Shown: positions 1-10,200, counted from the stretch's first letter. The stretch: 64,000 nt of DNA from Alkalinema sp. CACIAM 70d (GCA_002148405.1 MUGG01000029.1:27044-91043); one strand, 5' to 3'. The notes: generated by a model not told the origin, from the sequence alone. Made by a program: numbers and translations.

Positions 1-197
1 TACCGTTGCGCCAGCGATCGTAAGCTGCCCAATAGATAATCCACCCGCACATCGGCTATGTCGTCTCGTTTCAGGATGCCGGGATCTAGGCAAAAGACGC
101 CAACCACTTTGCGCGTTTTCTGGCGAGCCATGGCTAACCCTACATTGTCGGTGATGCGCAAATCTCGACGGTGCCAAAACAGAACTAGGTCAGACAT
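1..197 (-). CDS. phr: Deoxyribodipyrimidine photolyase, N-terminal part (runs off the left edge)
   Basis: The minus strand reads an ATG at 197 followed by [18 protein letters not shown], with [12 protein letters not shown] further on. This is the typical first beta strand of the photolyase/cryptochrome alpha/beta domain ([13 protein letters not shown]). Photolyases use blue light and FADH to split cyclobutane pyrimidine dimers in DNA. Only about 65 codons lie in the window, so the FAD-binding half and the antenna class cannot be judged. The N-terminal wording fits the 8-HDF class common in cyanobacteria, but that is inference. The frame is open to the edge, with no sign of decay. Confidence 0.85.
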   Translation of the reverse strand, partial: MSDLVLFWHRRDLRITDNVGLAMARQKTRKVVGVFCLDPGILKRDDIADVRVDYLLGSLRSLAQR

Positions 198-344
198 GAT
201 CAACCTACGGAGCAATACAATTGAAACTAGTGATTCAGATCAAATTTACTAGCTAATTTACTCCTTAGTTTACCTGATTCGCTTGAGTTTGGCTGGTTCT
301 GTTGGGGGTGATCGTTCGTTGCTGCTCTGGCAACCGGATTTGGC

Positions 345-845
345 TTAGTGGCTGTAGAGTTCTGGAATGCAGTCAGGTCGGAGAAAATAGCTCACTTCAG
401 GGGTGTGAAATAATTCCGATCGAGGTTCTCCCCAGAAGTAGGAAAATTTCATCCCCCCATCGATTCCTGTTCCCTGCACGGTATGTTGCCAACATTCCGG
501 TGTGGGTTGTTCAGCCCGCAGCAGAAAACAGTGGCGATAGGAAATTTGTTTACGGGGCAAGCGCCAACACATTTCAGCAATGCCTAATTTGCGAATGATG
601 GTTAGATTGCTCAAACCTGATTCCTCCCAAATCTCCCGATGCAGAGCCGCTTCGATCGATTCGTCAGGTTCTACGCCACCGCCTGGAAGCTGAATGGGGG
701 CTTCTGCGCAATCTGGATGCTGGAACATGAGAAGTTGCTGCTGGCCGAGGGAATTTTGACGGAGGATGTAGGCTGTAACCCGAATGGTGGTTTTAATCTC
801 CCCTAAATTTTCGGGTTGTTCGAGATCGGTGGATTGAAGATTCAT
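345..845 (-). CDS. Nudix hydrolase
   Basis: A 166-residue protein with an intact Nudix box, GGVEPDESIEAALHREIWEE followed by SGL, at about residues 57-79 (GX5EX7REUXEEXGU). The box binds the divalent metal and the catalytic glutamates. Family members hydrolyse nucleoside diphosphates linked to another group; the substrate cannot be read from sequence. The N-terminal strand TTIRVTAYILRQ and the end FLRPDCIPEL fit a single-domain enzyme. It starts at an ATG and stands alone between the photolyase start and the small-protein locus. A second, unrelated Nudix gene lies near the other end of the window. Confidence 0.85.
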   Translation of the reverse strand: MNLQSTDLEQPENLGEIKTTIRVTAYILRQNSLGQQQLLMFQHPDCAEAPIQLPGGGVEPDESIEAALHREIWEESGLSNLTIIRKLGIAEMCWRLPRKQISYRHCFLLRAEQPTPECWQHTVQGTGIDGGMKFSYFWGEPRSELFHTPEVSYFLRPDCIPELYSH

Positions 846-991
846 TGTGAATGATAGCTTCGATAGAATGAGTAACAGAAATAGATGGGTATTTAAAGGA
901 AGACATTTGATAATCTATGCCCCTAGGGTTGATGAAGCTAATCGAGGTGCCTGTAGTCTTATGAAACTAGCAGGACACCTGAGTTTAAGCA

Positions 992-1210
992 TTAGCGTTG
1001 GCGTTCGCGGCTTAATATGCTGATGTATTGTCCGTCGGAATGGATGATTTTCATGGGTTTACTCCAGTGAATCCGATCGGCAATTCGGTGGGCATGGAAT
1101 TGATTAATCGTGTCTTGAATGAATGCTTTGTGACCGATTAAGTGGATCTGTAACCGTTGGGGGCCATGTTCGATCGAGCGATCGCTCCGATCGCTAGTCT
1201 CTTTCGCCAT
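992..1210 (-). CDS. Small conserved protein (72 aa), intact copy of a duplicated locus
   Basis: Reads MAKETSDRSDRSIEHGPQRL and ends ISILSRERQR; family unknown to me. A diverged copy lies at 31867-32079 (MAKDTRDRDDRSIERDR...). The shared pattern is a charged N terminus, RLQ(I/L), then a helix with DT/ST-I, then DRI/DRV and a final strand. The ATG at 1210 has AAGGAG about 11 nt upstream at 1222-1227. The same frame stays open upstream to an ATG at 1315 that also has a good AGGAGG, so a 107-residue form is possible. I prefer the short form because in the second copy the upstream ATG is gone and the frame is shifted, while the leader hairpin survives. Role unknown. Confidence 0.55.
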   Translation of the reverse strand: MAKETSDRSDRSIEHGPQRLQIHLIGHKAFIQDTINQFHAHRIADRIHWSKPMKIIHSDGQYISILSRERQR

Positions 1211-1315
1211 CTTGTGAGCTTCTCCTTGTTGCGGATTTAAGAAGCCCCAAAATTTAGAGCCACCCCGTTTGACATCACAAACAAGAGTGGCTCGGTCAGA
1301 TGTTAAAATCCTCAT
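1211..1315 (-). promoter_or_regulatory. Structured 5' leader of the small-protein gene, copy 1
   Basis: On the minus strand a hairpin fills 1257-1293. The outer arms GAGCCACTC and GGGTGGCTC pair with a T-G wobble, the inner arms GTTTG and CAAAC pair perfectly, and the loop is TGATGT. A second stem can form between GGGCTTCT (1240-1247) and AGAAGCTC (1216-1223); it overlaps the Shine-Dalgarno AAGGAG (1222-1227) of the gene at 1210. Both stems recur in the second copy at 31718-31862. The stretch can alternatively be read as 35 codons beginning MRILTSDRATLVCDV behind AGGAGG, in frame with the downstream gene. RNA regulation is inference. Confidence 0.5.
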
Positions 1316-1335
1316 CAAGCCTCCTGGCTGCGTCT

Positions 1336-1437
1336 TCAGCGAGGGGGAATAGCTACCCATAGCTGCTCTAACAACTGTGGGTAGTGCCCTAAATTTTTGG
1401 GAACCCAGCGACCCCATGCTTCATGCCGTACCGTCAA
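1336..1437 (-). CDS. Possible upstream short ORF of the leader (33 codons)
   Basis: A TTG-started frame reads (M)TVRHEAWGRWVPKNLGHYPQ and ends AIPPR. The second copy of the locus has (M)TMRHEPWKRYV... in the same place (31570-31674). Positions L/T, RHE, W, R, V, NL, HYP are shared, and silent changes such as CAT/CAC and GTT/GTC occur. That hints at past protein coding. The copies differ by small indels near their 3' ends, so at least one may be decayed. It lies just before the AGGAGG and the hairpin leader, as an upstream ORF might. No Shine-Dalgarno site is obvious. Low confidence as a translated gene. Confidence 0.3.
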   Translation of the reverse strand: MTVRHEAWGRWVPKNLGHYPQLLEQLWVAIPPR

Positions 1438-1442
1438 TCGTA

Positions 1443-1895
1443 AGCCCAACTGAAAGAAGGATGTCCACGGCGATCGCTATGACTGAACAGCCTACGGAGA
1501 AACCCTAGGAAAGTCAACCCCAGCGGAAAAAATTTACGAAACACAACTTAGGTTTACAGACATAGTTCGATCGTTCCAGTACGGTTTATTCGTCTCGATC
1601 GGGATACTAGGCAGGACTTACGCAGTTGGAAGCAGGAAATGAGGAGCCGCTAAATAAGCTCGAATAGCAGCACGATTGCTATCTTGGCGTCGTACTAGCT
1701 CACCCCTGTGGCGAACCCATGCAGTTCCAAGCGTAAAAAGGTACGAATGGTTAAGCCAACGATCTTGAAGACTTTGACCCATCCATACCCTGTAACGGAC
1801 GATTTCCGCTACCGTCTGGGTTGACATGATGGCGAACCCCAACCCCTAAACCTTTAGCGTAGGATAGAGCTTGGGTTTCATCTTGGAGAACTGCT
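1443..1895. other. Gene-poor interval
   Basis: About 450 bases with no gene I recognise. The minus strand carries an open stretch of about 70 codons (1618-1827) and, in another frame, a 40-codon stretch with a protein-like look (ALSYAKGLGVGVRHHVNPDG). Neither has a family signature or a clear ribosome site. The motif AGGACTTACGCA near 1614-1625 is the kind of sequence often seen at the edge of cyanobacterial mobile-element remnants. A decayed element is possible but not shown. Confidence 0.3.
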
Positions 1896-3749
1896 GTGTC
1901 AAATCTGCCATCCGCCCCCTCGCCCACTGCCAACCCCGCCTTGCAGCAAACCTGGGACAACCGCCAGTTTTACAGCAGCAGTGCAGATCCGCAGATTGCC
2001 GCCACCGTCGAGCAACTCCAAGGCGCGATCGCCCACCTTGCCGAACAATGCACCCCCTTCAGCCTGCACATCGCCACCGCTGCAACCGTGGCCCCAGAGC
2101 AGTTCGACCCCCTCCTGCAACAAGTCAAAACCGTGCACCAACGGCGGACGGAGCTTCGCAACCAACTGAGCAACCTGCGCACCTTCATCTCCTCCATCCT
2201 CAGCGTCGATGCCCAAGACGCTCGCGCCCGCGAATGGAAACCCACCCTCCAACAACTCTCCGCCGAATTTAGCCAAGCCACGAAACCCCTGGAAGTGTTT
2301 CTCCTGCGGGTCAATGACGCCTTCATCCAAGAACTGATTCGCGATCCGCTGCTGGAAGAACTCAGCTTTTCCCTACACCACGATCGCCAACTGCAAGACC
2401 AACTGCTCAGCCTAGAAGAAGAACAGTTGGTAACGGGACTGGCGGTCAACGGCCTACATAGCTGGGGCAACCTGTACACCGAACTGGCAGGTAACTTGCA
2501 ATGTCAGGTGAATGGCGAATCGATCGGCCTTGCGAAAGCCTTTAACCTACAAAGTTCCCCCGATCGTGACCTGCGATCGGCCGCATGGCACGGCACCCAA
2601 GCCGCCTGGGAGAGCCAAGCGGGCACCGTCGCCGCCATCCTCAACGCGATCAACGGCTGGCGCTTACAGGAGAGCAAACAGCGCAGCAAAATTCGGCCTC
2701 TGCATTACCTAGACAAAAGCTGCCACCAAAGCTGCATCGATCGCGCCACCCTGGATGCCCTGATGGAAACCACCTACCAACGGCGATCGATCGGCCAGCG
2801 TGCCCTCAAGGCCATGGGTCAGGTGCTGCAAGTGGAAGCGATGCAACCGTGGGATTTATTTGCCCCGGCACCCGCCCCTGGGGAAACGACTTCGATTACG
2901 TTTGAAGGCGCGATCGATCTGATTGCCAACGCCTTCCGCCAACTCACCCTGGCCATGGGCGACTTTGCCGTGATGATGGCCGAAAAAGGCTGGATCGACG
3001 CCAAGCCCACACCCCACCGCGCCACGGGAGCCTATTGCACCGGATTTGCTGAACCCCGCCAGCCACGCATCTTCATGACCTTCGACGGCAGTATGACCAA
3101 TGTGCTAACCCTCGCCCACGAACTGGGTCATGCGTGGCACAACTGGGTCATGCGCGATCTGCCGCCCTACAAAACCTACTACTCCATGACGCTGGCTGAA
3201 ACGGCGAGCATTTTTGCTGAAACCCTGGTGCGGGATGCCCTCCTAGCCCAAGCGAGTACTACGGCGGAAAAACTCGCGATCGCCTGGGAAGATGGCACCG
3301 CCGCCGCGACCTTTTTGCTGAATATTCCCGCCCGCTTCACCTTTGAGCAAGCTTTGGTGGAACGGCGCAAACAGGGATTTGTCATTGCCGATACGCTGAA
3401 AACGATGATGCGCGACAGTTGGCAGCATTGGTACGAAGATAGCTTGGCCAGCTATGACGAGCTATTTTGGGCCAGTAAGCTGCATTTCTCCATGTCTGGC
3501 TTGGGCTTTTACAACTATCCCTATCTGTTTGGTTATTTATTTAGCCTCGGCATCTACGCCCAAAAAGAACGCTACGGCGAGACGTTTAATCAGCTCTACA
3601 CCAACCTTCTGCGGGATACGGGCAGCATGACTGCTGAAGCGGTGGTGCAAACCCACCTGAACCAAGACATCCGCCAACCGGAATTTTGGCAGGCCAGTTT
3701 GGATATCGTCGATCGGAGTATTAGCCGTTTAGAAGCTCTGGCTGCTTAG
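1896..3749 (+). CDS. pepF: M3 family oligoendopeptidase (PepF-like)
   Basis: A 617-residue zinc metallopeptidase that should cleave short peptides in the cytoplasm. The zinc motif HELGH is at about residues 408-412 within TLAHELGHAWHNW; a downstream glutamate in TLAETASIFAET (about 435) fits the third ligand. The C-terminal GLGFYNYPYLFGYLFSLGIY is the usual substrate-channel segment of the PepF branch. Length matches the family at about 600 residues. I chose the GTG at 1896 because GGAG lies 8-11 bases upstream and the N-terminal sequence runs directly into the helical domain. No operon partner; the next gene is 141 bases on. Confidence 0.9.
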   Translation: MSNLPSAPSPTANPALQQTWDNRQFYSSSADPQIAATVEQLQGAIAHLAEQCTPFSLHIATAATVAPEQFDPLLQQVKTVHQRRTELRNQLSNLRTFISSILSVDAQDARAREWKPTLQQLSAEFSQATKPLEVFLLRVNDAFIQELIRDPLLEELSFSLHHDRQLQDQLLSLEEEQLVTGLAVNGLHSWGNLYTELAGNLQCQVNGESIGLAKAFNLQSSPDRDLRSAAWHGTQAAWESQAGTVAAILNAINGWRLQESKQRSKIRPLHYLDKSCHQSCIDRATLDALMETTYQRRSIGQRALKAMGQVLQVEAMQPWDLFAPAPAPGETTSITFEGAIDLIANAFRQLTLAMGDFAVMMAEKGWIDAKPTPHRATGAYCTGFAEPRQPRIFMTFDGSMTNVLTLAHELGHAWHNWVMRDLPPYKTYYSMTLAETASIFAETLVRDALLAQASTTAEKLAIAWEDGTAAATFLLNIPARFTFEQALVERRKQGFVIADTLKTMMRDSWQHWYEDSLASYDELFWASKLHFSMSGLGFYNYPYLFGYLFSLGIYAQKERYGETFNQLYTNLLRDTGSMTAEAVVQTHLNQDIRQPEFWQASLDIVDRSISRLEALAA

Positions 3750-3890
3750 GGGGTAGACATCAAAGCATTTTTAGTGATCGAACTGAGTGTTTCTCCAAGT
3801 CTCTATGGATTTAGGACGCAAAGCTCTCAGGCTACTTTGTTTTGGGTGAAAACCTGAAAAGATAAGAGTCTAAGCTGTAGTGAGACACCC

Positions 3891-4700
3891 ATGATCGATT
3901 TTTGGACTCAAGTATTAGAAACGGCTCAGACCGTGACCCAGCAGGTGGGCGATCGCTTGCTTCAGGATTTTGGGCATATGCAGGCGATCGAAAAAGCCGA
4001 TGGCTCCCTCGTCACCCAATCCGATCAGTGGGCCGATGGGGAATTACGGCGATTGCTGCGAGCGGCCTTTCCTGACCATGGGGTCCTCAGCGAAGAAACC
4101 GTCCATATCCTCCCGCCCAACGAATGGTGCTGGATTATCGATCCAATCGACGGCACCACCAACTTTACGCGCGGCCTGCCCATCTGGGGGATTTCGATCG
4201 GACTGCTCTATCGCGGCACTCCCGTCTTCGGCTATGTCCATGTTCCGTCCCTGGGGCAATCCTTTTACGGTTACTGGGCAGGCAACTCCGGCCTTGAGAT
4301 GCCCACGGGAGCCTTTTGCAACGGTGAGCCCATCCAAGTCTCCGGTGATGCCCTCAGCGGTACTCAGTTTTTCAATCTCTGCGCCCGCAGCATTGGTGTC
4401 TTCAAAAATCCCATTCCCGCTAAAGTCCGCATGTTAGGGGTGGCCACCTACAATGTCCTGACGGTTGCCATGGGAGCTGCCCTGGGGGGCGTAGAAGCCA
4501 CACCCAAAATTTGGGACATTGCCGCCACTTGGCCGATCGTTCAAGCTGCAGGGGGAACCTGGAAATTCCTCAGCGAAGAACCCGCCTTTCCCCTCCATCC
4601 TGGTGAAAATTATGGATCCCATGCCTATCCTACCCTCGTTGTCAGTCACCCAGACTTGCTAGCCGTGTTTGAACCCCTGGTGCGCCAAGGACTCGCGTGA
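3891..4700 (+). CDS. Inositol monophosphatase family protein
   Basis: A 269-residue magnesium-dependent phosphatase. It has the acidic LSEETV near residue 68, motif A WIIDPIDGTTNF at about 81-92 and motif B KIWDIAATWPIVQAAGG near 207, which together form the three-metal site. Family members remove phosphate from inositol phosphates, PAP, histidinol phosphate or sugar bisphosphates. Sequence alone does not choose among these. Motif B has WDIAAT rather than the more common WDxAAG, a small departure. It begins at an ATG after GAGACACCC and lies upstream of rplI with a gap of about 140 bases. Confidence 0.88.
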   Translation: MIDFWTQVLETAQTVTQQVGDRLLQDFGHMQAIEKADGSLVTQSDQWADGELRRLLRAAFPDHGVLSEETVHILPPNEWCWIIDPIDGTTNFTRGLPIWGISIGLLYRGTPVFGYVHVPSLGQSFYGYWAGNSGLEMPTGAFCNGEPIQVSGDALSGTQFFNLCARSIGVFKNPIPAKVRMLGVATYNVLTVAMGAALGGVEATPKIWDIAATWPIVQAAGGTWKFLSEEPAFPLHPGENYGSHAYPTLVVSHPDLLAVFEPLVRQGLA

Positions 4701-4843
4701 TCTCCTCGTGTGATCGCCAAGCCACATTTCACCAAGCTCTTCCAAAAAGATCTCCTCTCTGGTATCCTTAGATATTTGGCTGCGAAAAATTGGCTTAGAG
4801 ATTTCTCCGCAGAGACGGAAACAAGCGTTAAGTAGGAACGATC

Positions 4844-5302
4844 ATGGCAAAACGGGTTCAAGTCGTCCTCACCAAGGACGTGAGCAAACTGGGCAAACTG
4901 GGTGATGTGGTGGATGTGGCTCCTGGCTACGCACGGAACTACCTCTTCCCCCAAAAGGTTGCCACCAATGTGACCCCCGGCATCCTCAAACAGGTTGAGC
5001 GCCGGAAGGAACTGGAGCGTCAGCGGTTGGCTGAGCTGAAAGTGGAAGCGCTGAAGCAGAAAGAAGCGTTGGAAAAAGCAGGTACGCTGTCGATCGCTAA
5101 GCAAGTGGGCGAAAACGACGCGATCTTTGGGACAGTGACCAACCAAGAAATCGCTGAAGCGATCAAGGCTGCCGCCAATATCGAACTCGATCGGCGGGAC
5201 ATCGAAGTGCCTGAAGTCAAAAAACTGGGCGAATACAACGCTGAAATCAAACTGCACCCCGAAGTATCTGTCTCCGTGGCCTTTGCAGTGGTTGCACCGT
5301 AG
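4844..5302 (+). CDS. rplI: 50S ribosomal protein L9
   Basis: A 152-residue protein. The N-terminal RNA-binding domain has the signature [20 protein letters not shown] (about 16-35). A long connecting helix rich in E/K/L (about 48-76) leads to the C-terminal domain with [16 protein letters not shown] and the end [13 protein letters not shown]9 binds domain V of 23S rRNA near the base of the L1 stalk. Length is normal. AGGAA lies 8 bases before the ATG. Confidence 0.97.
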   Translation: MAKRVQVVLTKDVSKLGKLGDVVDVAPGYARNYLFPQKVATNVTPGILKQVERRKELERQRLAELKVEALKQKEALEKAGTLSIAKQVGENDAIFGTVTNQEIAEAIKAAANIELDRRDIEVPEVKKLGEYNAEIKLHPEVSVSVAFAVVAP

Positions 5303-5418
5303 TTGTTGCGCAATCCGGTTGATTTAACTCGCTAAATAGGACGGGTTTATATCCTCCCATTAGACAAGCCTAAGTCAGCCGGAAGGCAGTTCGTTGAGAT
5401 TTAATTTTGCTTGGAGAC

Positions 5419-5459
5419 TCCCCTCAGTGTTCTTTACGATCGCTCAGGGGATTTTTCTT
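5419..5459 (+). terminator. Possible rho-independent terminator between rplI and purE
   Basis: TCCCCT (5419-5424) pairs with AGGGGA (5446-5451) and is followed by TTTTTCTT. The loop is long (21 nt) and the stem only 6 bp, so it is a weak call. It lies about 115 bases after rplI and 38 bases before the purE start, so it could end rplI transcripts. Confidence 0.4.
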
Positions 5460-5496
5460 ATTCAGTTATGACAGGGAGACATTACAGGGAGAGACT

Positions 5497-6030
5497 ATGA
5501 CAAACCCGATGGAACCTGCGATCGTCGGCATCATTATGGGTAGCGATTCCGATTTGCCCACAATGCAAGCCGCGATTGCGGTGTGTGAAGAATTTGGCAT
5601 TGCCCATGAAGTGGCGATCGTCTCGGCCCACCGCACTCCGGAACGTATGGTGGAATATGCCCAAACCGCTCATACACGCGGGATTAAGGTGATTATTGCC
5701 GGAGCAGGTGGCGCGGCCCATTTACCGGGAATGGTGGCCTCTCTGACGCCGTTACCTGTGATTGGTGTGCCCGTGATGACCCGTACTTTACAGGGAGTAG
5801 ATTCCCTCTATTCCATCGTGCAAATGCCAGCGGGCATTCCAGTAGCCACGGTGGCGATCGGCAATGCGCGGAATGCGGGGCTGTTAGCTGTGCGGATTCT
5901 GGCGGCTCACGATGCGGCTCTATTGGAAAAAGTGATGGCTTACCAGACCAGCCTGAAAGACATGGTTATGGAAAAACAAGCCAAACTGGATCAAGTCGGC
6001 TATCAGCAATACTTGCAGGGCATGGCCTAG
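5497..6030 (+). CDS. purE: N5-carboxyaminoimidazole ribonucleotide mutase
   Basis: A 177-residue class I PurE that converts N5-CAIR to CAIR in de novo purine synthesis, normally an octamer working with PurK. Diagnostic segments are [13 protein letters not shown] near residue 12, [10 protein letters not shown] near 45, and [15 protein letters not shown] near 70 with the catalytic-site glycine loop. The frame is open 30 codons further upstream, but that leader contains the putative terminator. The ATG at 5497 has GGGAGA just upstream, so I use it. It converges on the TPR gene with only 12 bases between the stops. Confidence 0.95.
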   Translation: MTNPMEPAIVGIIMGSDSDLPTMQAAIAVCEEFGIAHEVAIVSAHRTPERMVEYAQTAHTRGIKVIIAGAGGAAHLPGMVASLTPLPVIGVPVMTRTLQGVDSLYSIVQMPAGIPVATVAIGNARNAGLLAVRILAAHDAALLEKVMAYQTSLKDMVMEKQAKLDQVGYQQYLQGMA

Positions 6031-6042
6031 GGGGGCGTTGGG

Positions 6043-7149
6043 TTAGCCGCTGGGTTGGGATTGCAACTTCCGCAGCACCGCCGATCGATTCTTGAGGGCG
6101 ATCGGATCATCGGGACGTAGTTCCAGCACTTTGTCGTAACTTTTGAGGGCGGCTTCAAACTGACCAAGGCTAACGAGTAAGCCGCCTCGATTATTCCACG
6201 CCCGGAAATCAGTGGGGCGTAACTCCAAGGCTCGATCGTAGCTGACTAGGGCTTCTTCCAGGCGATTGATGGTTTTTAAGATCACGCCTCGGTTGTACCA
6301 AGCTTCATAGTAGTTCGGTTGGATATCCAGCGCCTTGTCAAAGCTGGCCAGGGCCGTTTCATAGTCCTCAAGACGCATGCAGGAAAAGCCTTGGCCATAC
6401 CAAGCCGCCGCGTAGTCGGGATAGAGTTTAATCGCTTTCTGATAGCAATCGATCGCGGGTTCGTGGCGGTTCATTTGCTTCAAAGCTAACCCACGGTGGT
6501 ACCAAATATGGGGGTCTTCAATATCGATCGCAAGAGCTTGGGCATAGCTAGATGCTGCGGCTTCGTAGTCTCCCAGACAGAGTAAAGAGTTCCCCCGACC
6601 ACTGAGGGCATCTGGATTATCTGGATTCATTTCCAGCGCGCGGTTGAAGTGGGTAATGGCTCCTTCGTAGCGGCCTGTAGCATAGAGTGCCGCCCCTTGG
6701 AGATACCAGGCTTCAGCGGATTGCGGATCTAAATCTAATGCTTTAGATAAGTAGGGAATCGCTTCTTCATAGCGTTCGATCGTATAGAGCGAGAGGCCCA
6801 AACTGTAGTGGGTATTGGGATAGTTGGGTTGCAGTTGCAAGACACGCTGGAAACTCAGAATCGCATCGGCGTACTGGCCCGCTACATGGGCAATCCAGCC
6901 CCGTTGGTACTGCAAGTAGGGCGAGGAAGGATGGGCTGTCAGCGCTTTGTTGAGGCAGGTCATGGCAGCTTCCTGCTGGCCAGCATTCAGCAACGTGCTG
7001 GCTTTTTCGCTCCAAGCAATCAAGGAGTCGGGTCGTACCTCAAGAACGCGGTTGAAGCAGTCGATCGCAGCGGAATAATCACCCTTTTGACTTAGGGTGA
7101 GAGCCTGTTCAAGGAGGCTATCAGCATTAACATCTTGCGTTTGCACCAT
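6043..7149 (-). CDS. Tetratricopeptide repeat protein
   Basis: A 368-residue protein made almost wholly of about ten TPR units of 34 residues. They have the usual spacing of W/L, G, Y, A and P, for example YNRGVILKTINRLEEALVSY. Such solenoids are scaffolds for protein contacts, and no catalytic domain is attached. There is no signal peptide or membrane segment, so it should be cytoplasmic. It starts at an ATG 102 bases after the stop of the large AAA/WD40 gene on the same strand and may be cotranscribed with it. The binding partner is unknown. Confidence 0.85.
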   Translation of the reverse strand: MVQTQDVNADSLLEQALTLSQKGDYSAAIDCFNRVLEVRPDSLIAWSEKASTLLNAGQQEAAMTCLNKALTAHPSSPYLQYQRGWIAHVAGQYADAILSFQRVLQLQPNYPNTHYSLGLSLYTIERYEEAIPYLSKALDLDPQSAEAWYLQGAALYATGRYEGAITHFNRALEMNPDNPDALSGRGNSLLCLGDYEAAASSYAQALAIDIEDPHIWYHRGLALKQMNRHEPAIDCYQKAIKLYPDYAAAWYGQGFSCMRLEDYETALASFDKALDIQPNYYEAWYNRGVILKTINRLEEALVSYDRALELRPTDFRAWNNRGGLLVSLGQFEAALKSYDKVLELRPDDPIALKNRSAVLRKLQSQPSG

Positions 7150-7251
7150 AGCGCAGGAATGGGGTTTCGGAGATGGGAGGGCAACGTTATGGTGTAAGAA
7201 TGCCCAAGTCTAGCCCAAAATTCGCAAGGCTCGACGATTCTATGGGGTATC

Positions 7252-10200
7252 CTAGGGGTTCCGTGGGAACTGGCATAATTGGCGCTCCTGCTCTGTAAAC
7301 TGAGGACTGGTTCGCAGATAACTTCTAACCCAGTTACAGGCTGTCTCCAATTCATTGAGGGTCTGAATCCTCGGTAAGTCCCACAAAACGACAGTACTGT
7401 CATCACTGCCAGACACTAAACGCTTTCCATCGGGCGTAAAGGCAAGACTGGCAACAATTCCATGGTGCCCTGGCAAAGTTCTGAGTAACTGTCCACGGAG
7501 ATTCCAGAGCTTAACCGTGTTATCGACCCCGGCGGTGGCGATCGTGCTGCCATCGGGACTAAATGCAATCCGAGTGATGCCTTGGCTCTGGGTCACGACC
7601 GTTTGGATCAAACTGCCATCGGGTCGCCACAGTTTGAAGGTATCGTCGCGGCTGGCAGTCGCCACCATTTGACCATCGGGACTAAAGGCCACCCCCCAGA
7701 CAGTCCCTTGTCCCCGGAGAGTGGCGATCGGTTTGCCGTCGATCGACCAGAGCTTGGCCGTCCCATCTTCACTAGCGGAGGCCAAGCGCTTGCCATCAGG
7801 ACTGAAGGCTAACTTCCAGATGCGTTCTTTGTGGGCTTTAATGCTGTGGAGCAATTGGCCGTCGATCGACCAAAATTTAATCGTCTTGTCATCCCCCGCA
7901 GATACAATCGTTTGACCATCAGGACTGATGGCGACAGCATACAGACTGGCCTTGTGCCCCTTAAAGGATCTCAGCAATCGAATTTGAGGTTTGCCGCGAT
8001 CGCCCAAATCCCACAATTGCACCTTCAGGCTATTCCCCACCGTAATCATCTGCTGGCTATCTGGACTGAAAGCCACACTCCGAAGTCCAGAGTCCACGTT
8101 CTGAAGCGTCTGGATGAGTCTCCCATCCGTATGCCAAAGTTTGAGAGTATCATCACCACTCACTGTTGCAATGAGTTTGCCATTGGGGCTAGTTGCCAAT
8201 TCCCAAATGATATCTTGATGGCCATTCATTGGAGTCAATAAATATTGGTTCCGTTGCCAGAGCTTAACTAAGGTATCATCGCTGGCCGATGCCGCCATCC
8301 AGCCATTGGGGCTCAAGGCCACATCCCGAATCACCGCATTATGTTGCTTAAGATTGCGGATAAAGGTACCATCGGATTTCCAAATTTTGACCCAATTATC
8401 AGTACCGCTGGTAGCAATGTATTCCCCGTTGCGACTACAAGCCACGCCGAGCATAGGATGGGTACCTACCAGGGTTCTCACCAAGGTGCCATCAACTCGC
8501 CAGATTTTTGCAGTCCGATCGCCACTGGCAGAAACAAACAAATTTGACGCTTGGCATAACGCGATATCCCACACCGCATTTTGGTGATCGGTTTGGGTTT
8601 TGAGTAGTTTGCCATCTACAGTCCAAAATCGCACCGTACGATCGACGCCAACAGAGACAAGGTATCGACTATCCGCACTAAAGGCTACCCCCCAAACCGC
8701 TTTTTCATGCCCCTTTAGAGTGGCGTACAAGCTACCATCTAGGTGCCAAATTTTAATGTTGCGACTGCCACTGGCGGAGGCCAGCAACTGCCCATTGGGA
8801 CTGAAGGCAACCCCCCACACAGGCGCTGGATGCCCTTGGATGGTTTTTACCAAGGTGCCATCTACACGCCAAAGGTTGATCGTGCCATCTAAGCCTCCGG
8901 TCACGAGGTACTGGCTATCTGGCCCAAAGGCGAGGCGATGGATGGTGGCTGAATGGGGCAATGTGTTGAGAAGCGTGCCATCTTGCCGCCAAATTTTGAC
9001 CGTTTTATCGTTACTACCCGTAGCAATAAACTGTCCGTCGGGACTGATATCCACCGTCAGCACGCCCCCTTGGTGTCCCCGCAGTTGGTTAAATTCGTTG
9101 GTGTTGTAGATTGCTTGCTGGAGGACGGTATCTACTTGGGTCTTGGTAGCAGGATCGATCGGCCCATCGTTAAGACGTTGCAGTTCTTGGAGTCGCAGCT
9201 TTGCCTTAATCGCATCGATCATGGCATCCAGTTGACGATCGGAGGCAAACAACCCCTGGGAGGAGGAGGCGAGGGCTTTAACTTCGTTCAATTTAGCTTG
9301 GTAGGCATTCCTGATCGCTTGGCGGGACTGCAAGAATGCAGTGAGTCCTAAAACTAAAGAAATGCATAACCCAATGGTCACAGCGCCCAGAAAAGACTGC
9401 TGGAGTTTAGCGGCTTTTGTTACTGCGAGTAATTCCGACTCCACAGCCTTGGCCCGATCGGCTTCAAGAATCTGCTGCATTTCCCAGCGATCGTACTTTT
9501 CGCTTGCTGCCAGGAATTGATAATCCAAATCGCTTAAGCTCTGGGTTTGGCTCCATATCTGGGCATCCATCAACGCTTGGCCGCGCAACAACCGAGACTC
9601 ATCCAACTGCTCAGAGGCAACCCAGGCCCTAAAGGCTTCATCATAGGGGCGTAATTTACTGAGCTGCTGGCAAACCCAACTGGGTGTAAATACCTGCCGA
9701 TAAATCAGATTTTTGACCCGAAGGCGGTTTTGCCGTTTTTCAATTAATCCCGTTAAGAGGAGTTCGTTTTCTTCAGGACTACCGGTGCTTAATTGACCGA
9801 CGCCTTCTTGATTTTTGCGGTTTTGATCTTCAGCTTCCAGAATGTGTTGATATAGCCCTAGGAGTCTTGAGGTCGTTTGTGGATTTTGTAGCAGACGATC
9901 GCGAATGGTTTTTAAATGTTCGGGTTCATCCTGACTTTCCCAGCGATCGAGAATACGGCTTTGCACAACCGCATCTACCCAATTTTGTAGGTATTTGGGA
10001 GAGAGAGAATCAGTGGATTCTTGAGAGAAGTCCTGCATTGTAACGTAGTTGCAGGTTCTCATCAAATGACATAACTTTTGGGTCAAAAAGGGTTGTCCAT
10101 TTGTCCAATAAAGAATCCGTTCCAGAATGACCTTAGGATCGGCAAATTCCAATAGCCCTTTAAGTAAAGGATGGCATTCGTCGAATTGAAACCCCTGAAG

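Noticed and set aside
1618..1960. Two overlapping minus-strand ORFs before pepF
   Set aside because: Protein-like in places, but no family recognised and one overlaps the pepF start; left as part of the gene-poor interval.
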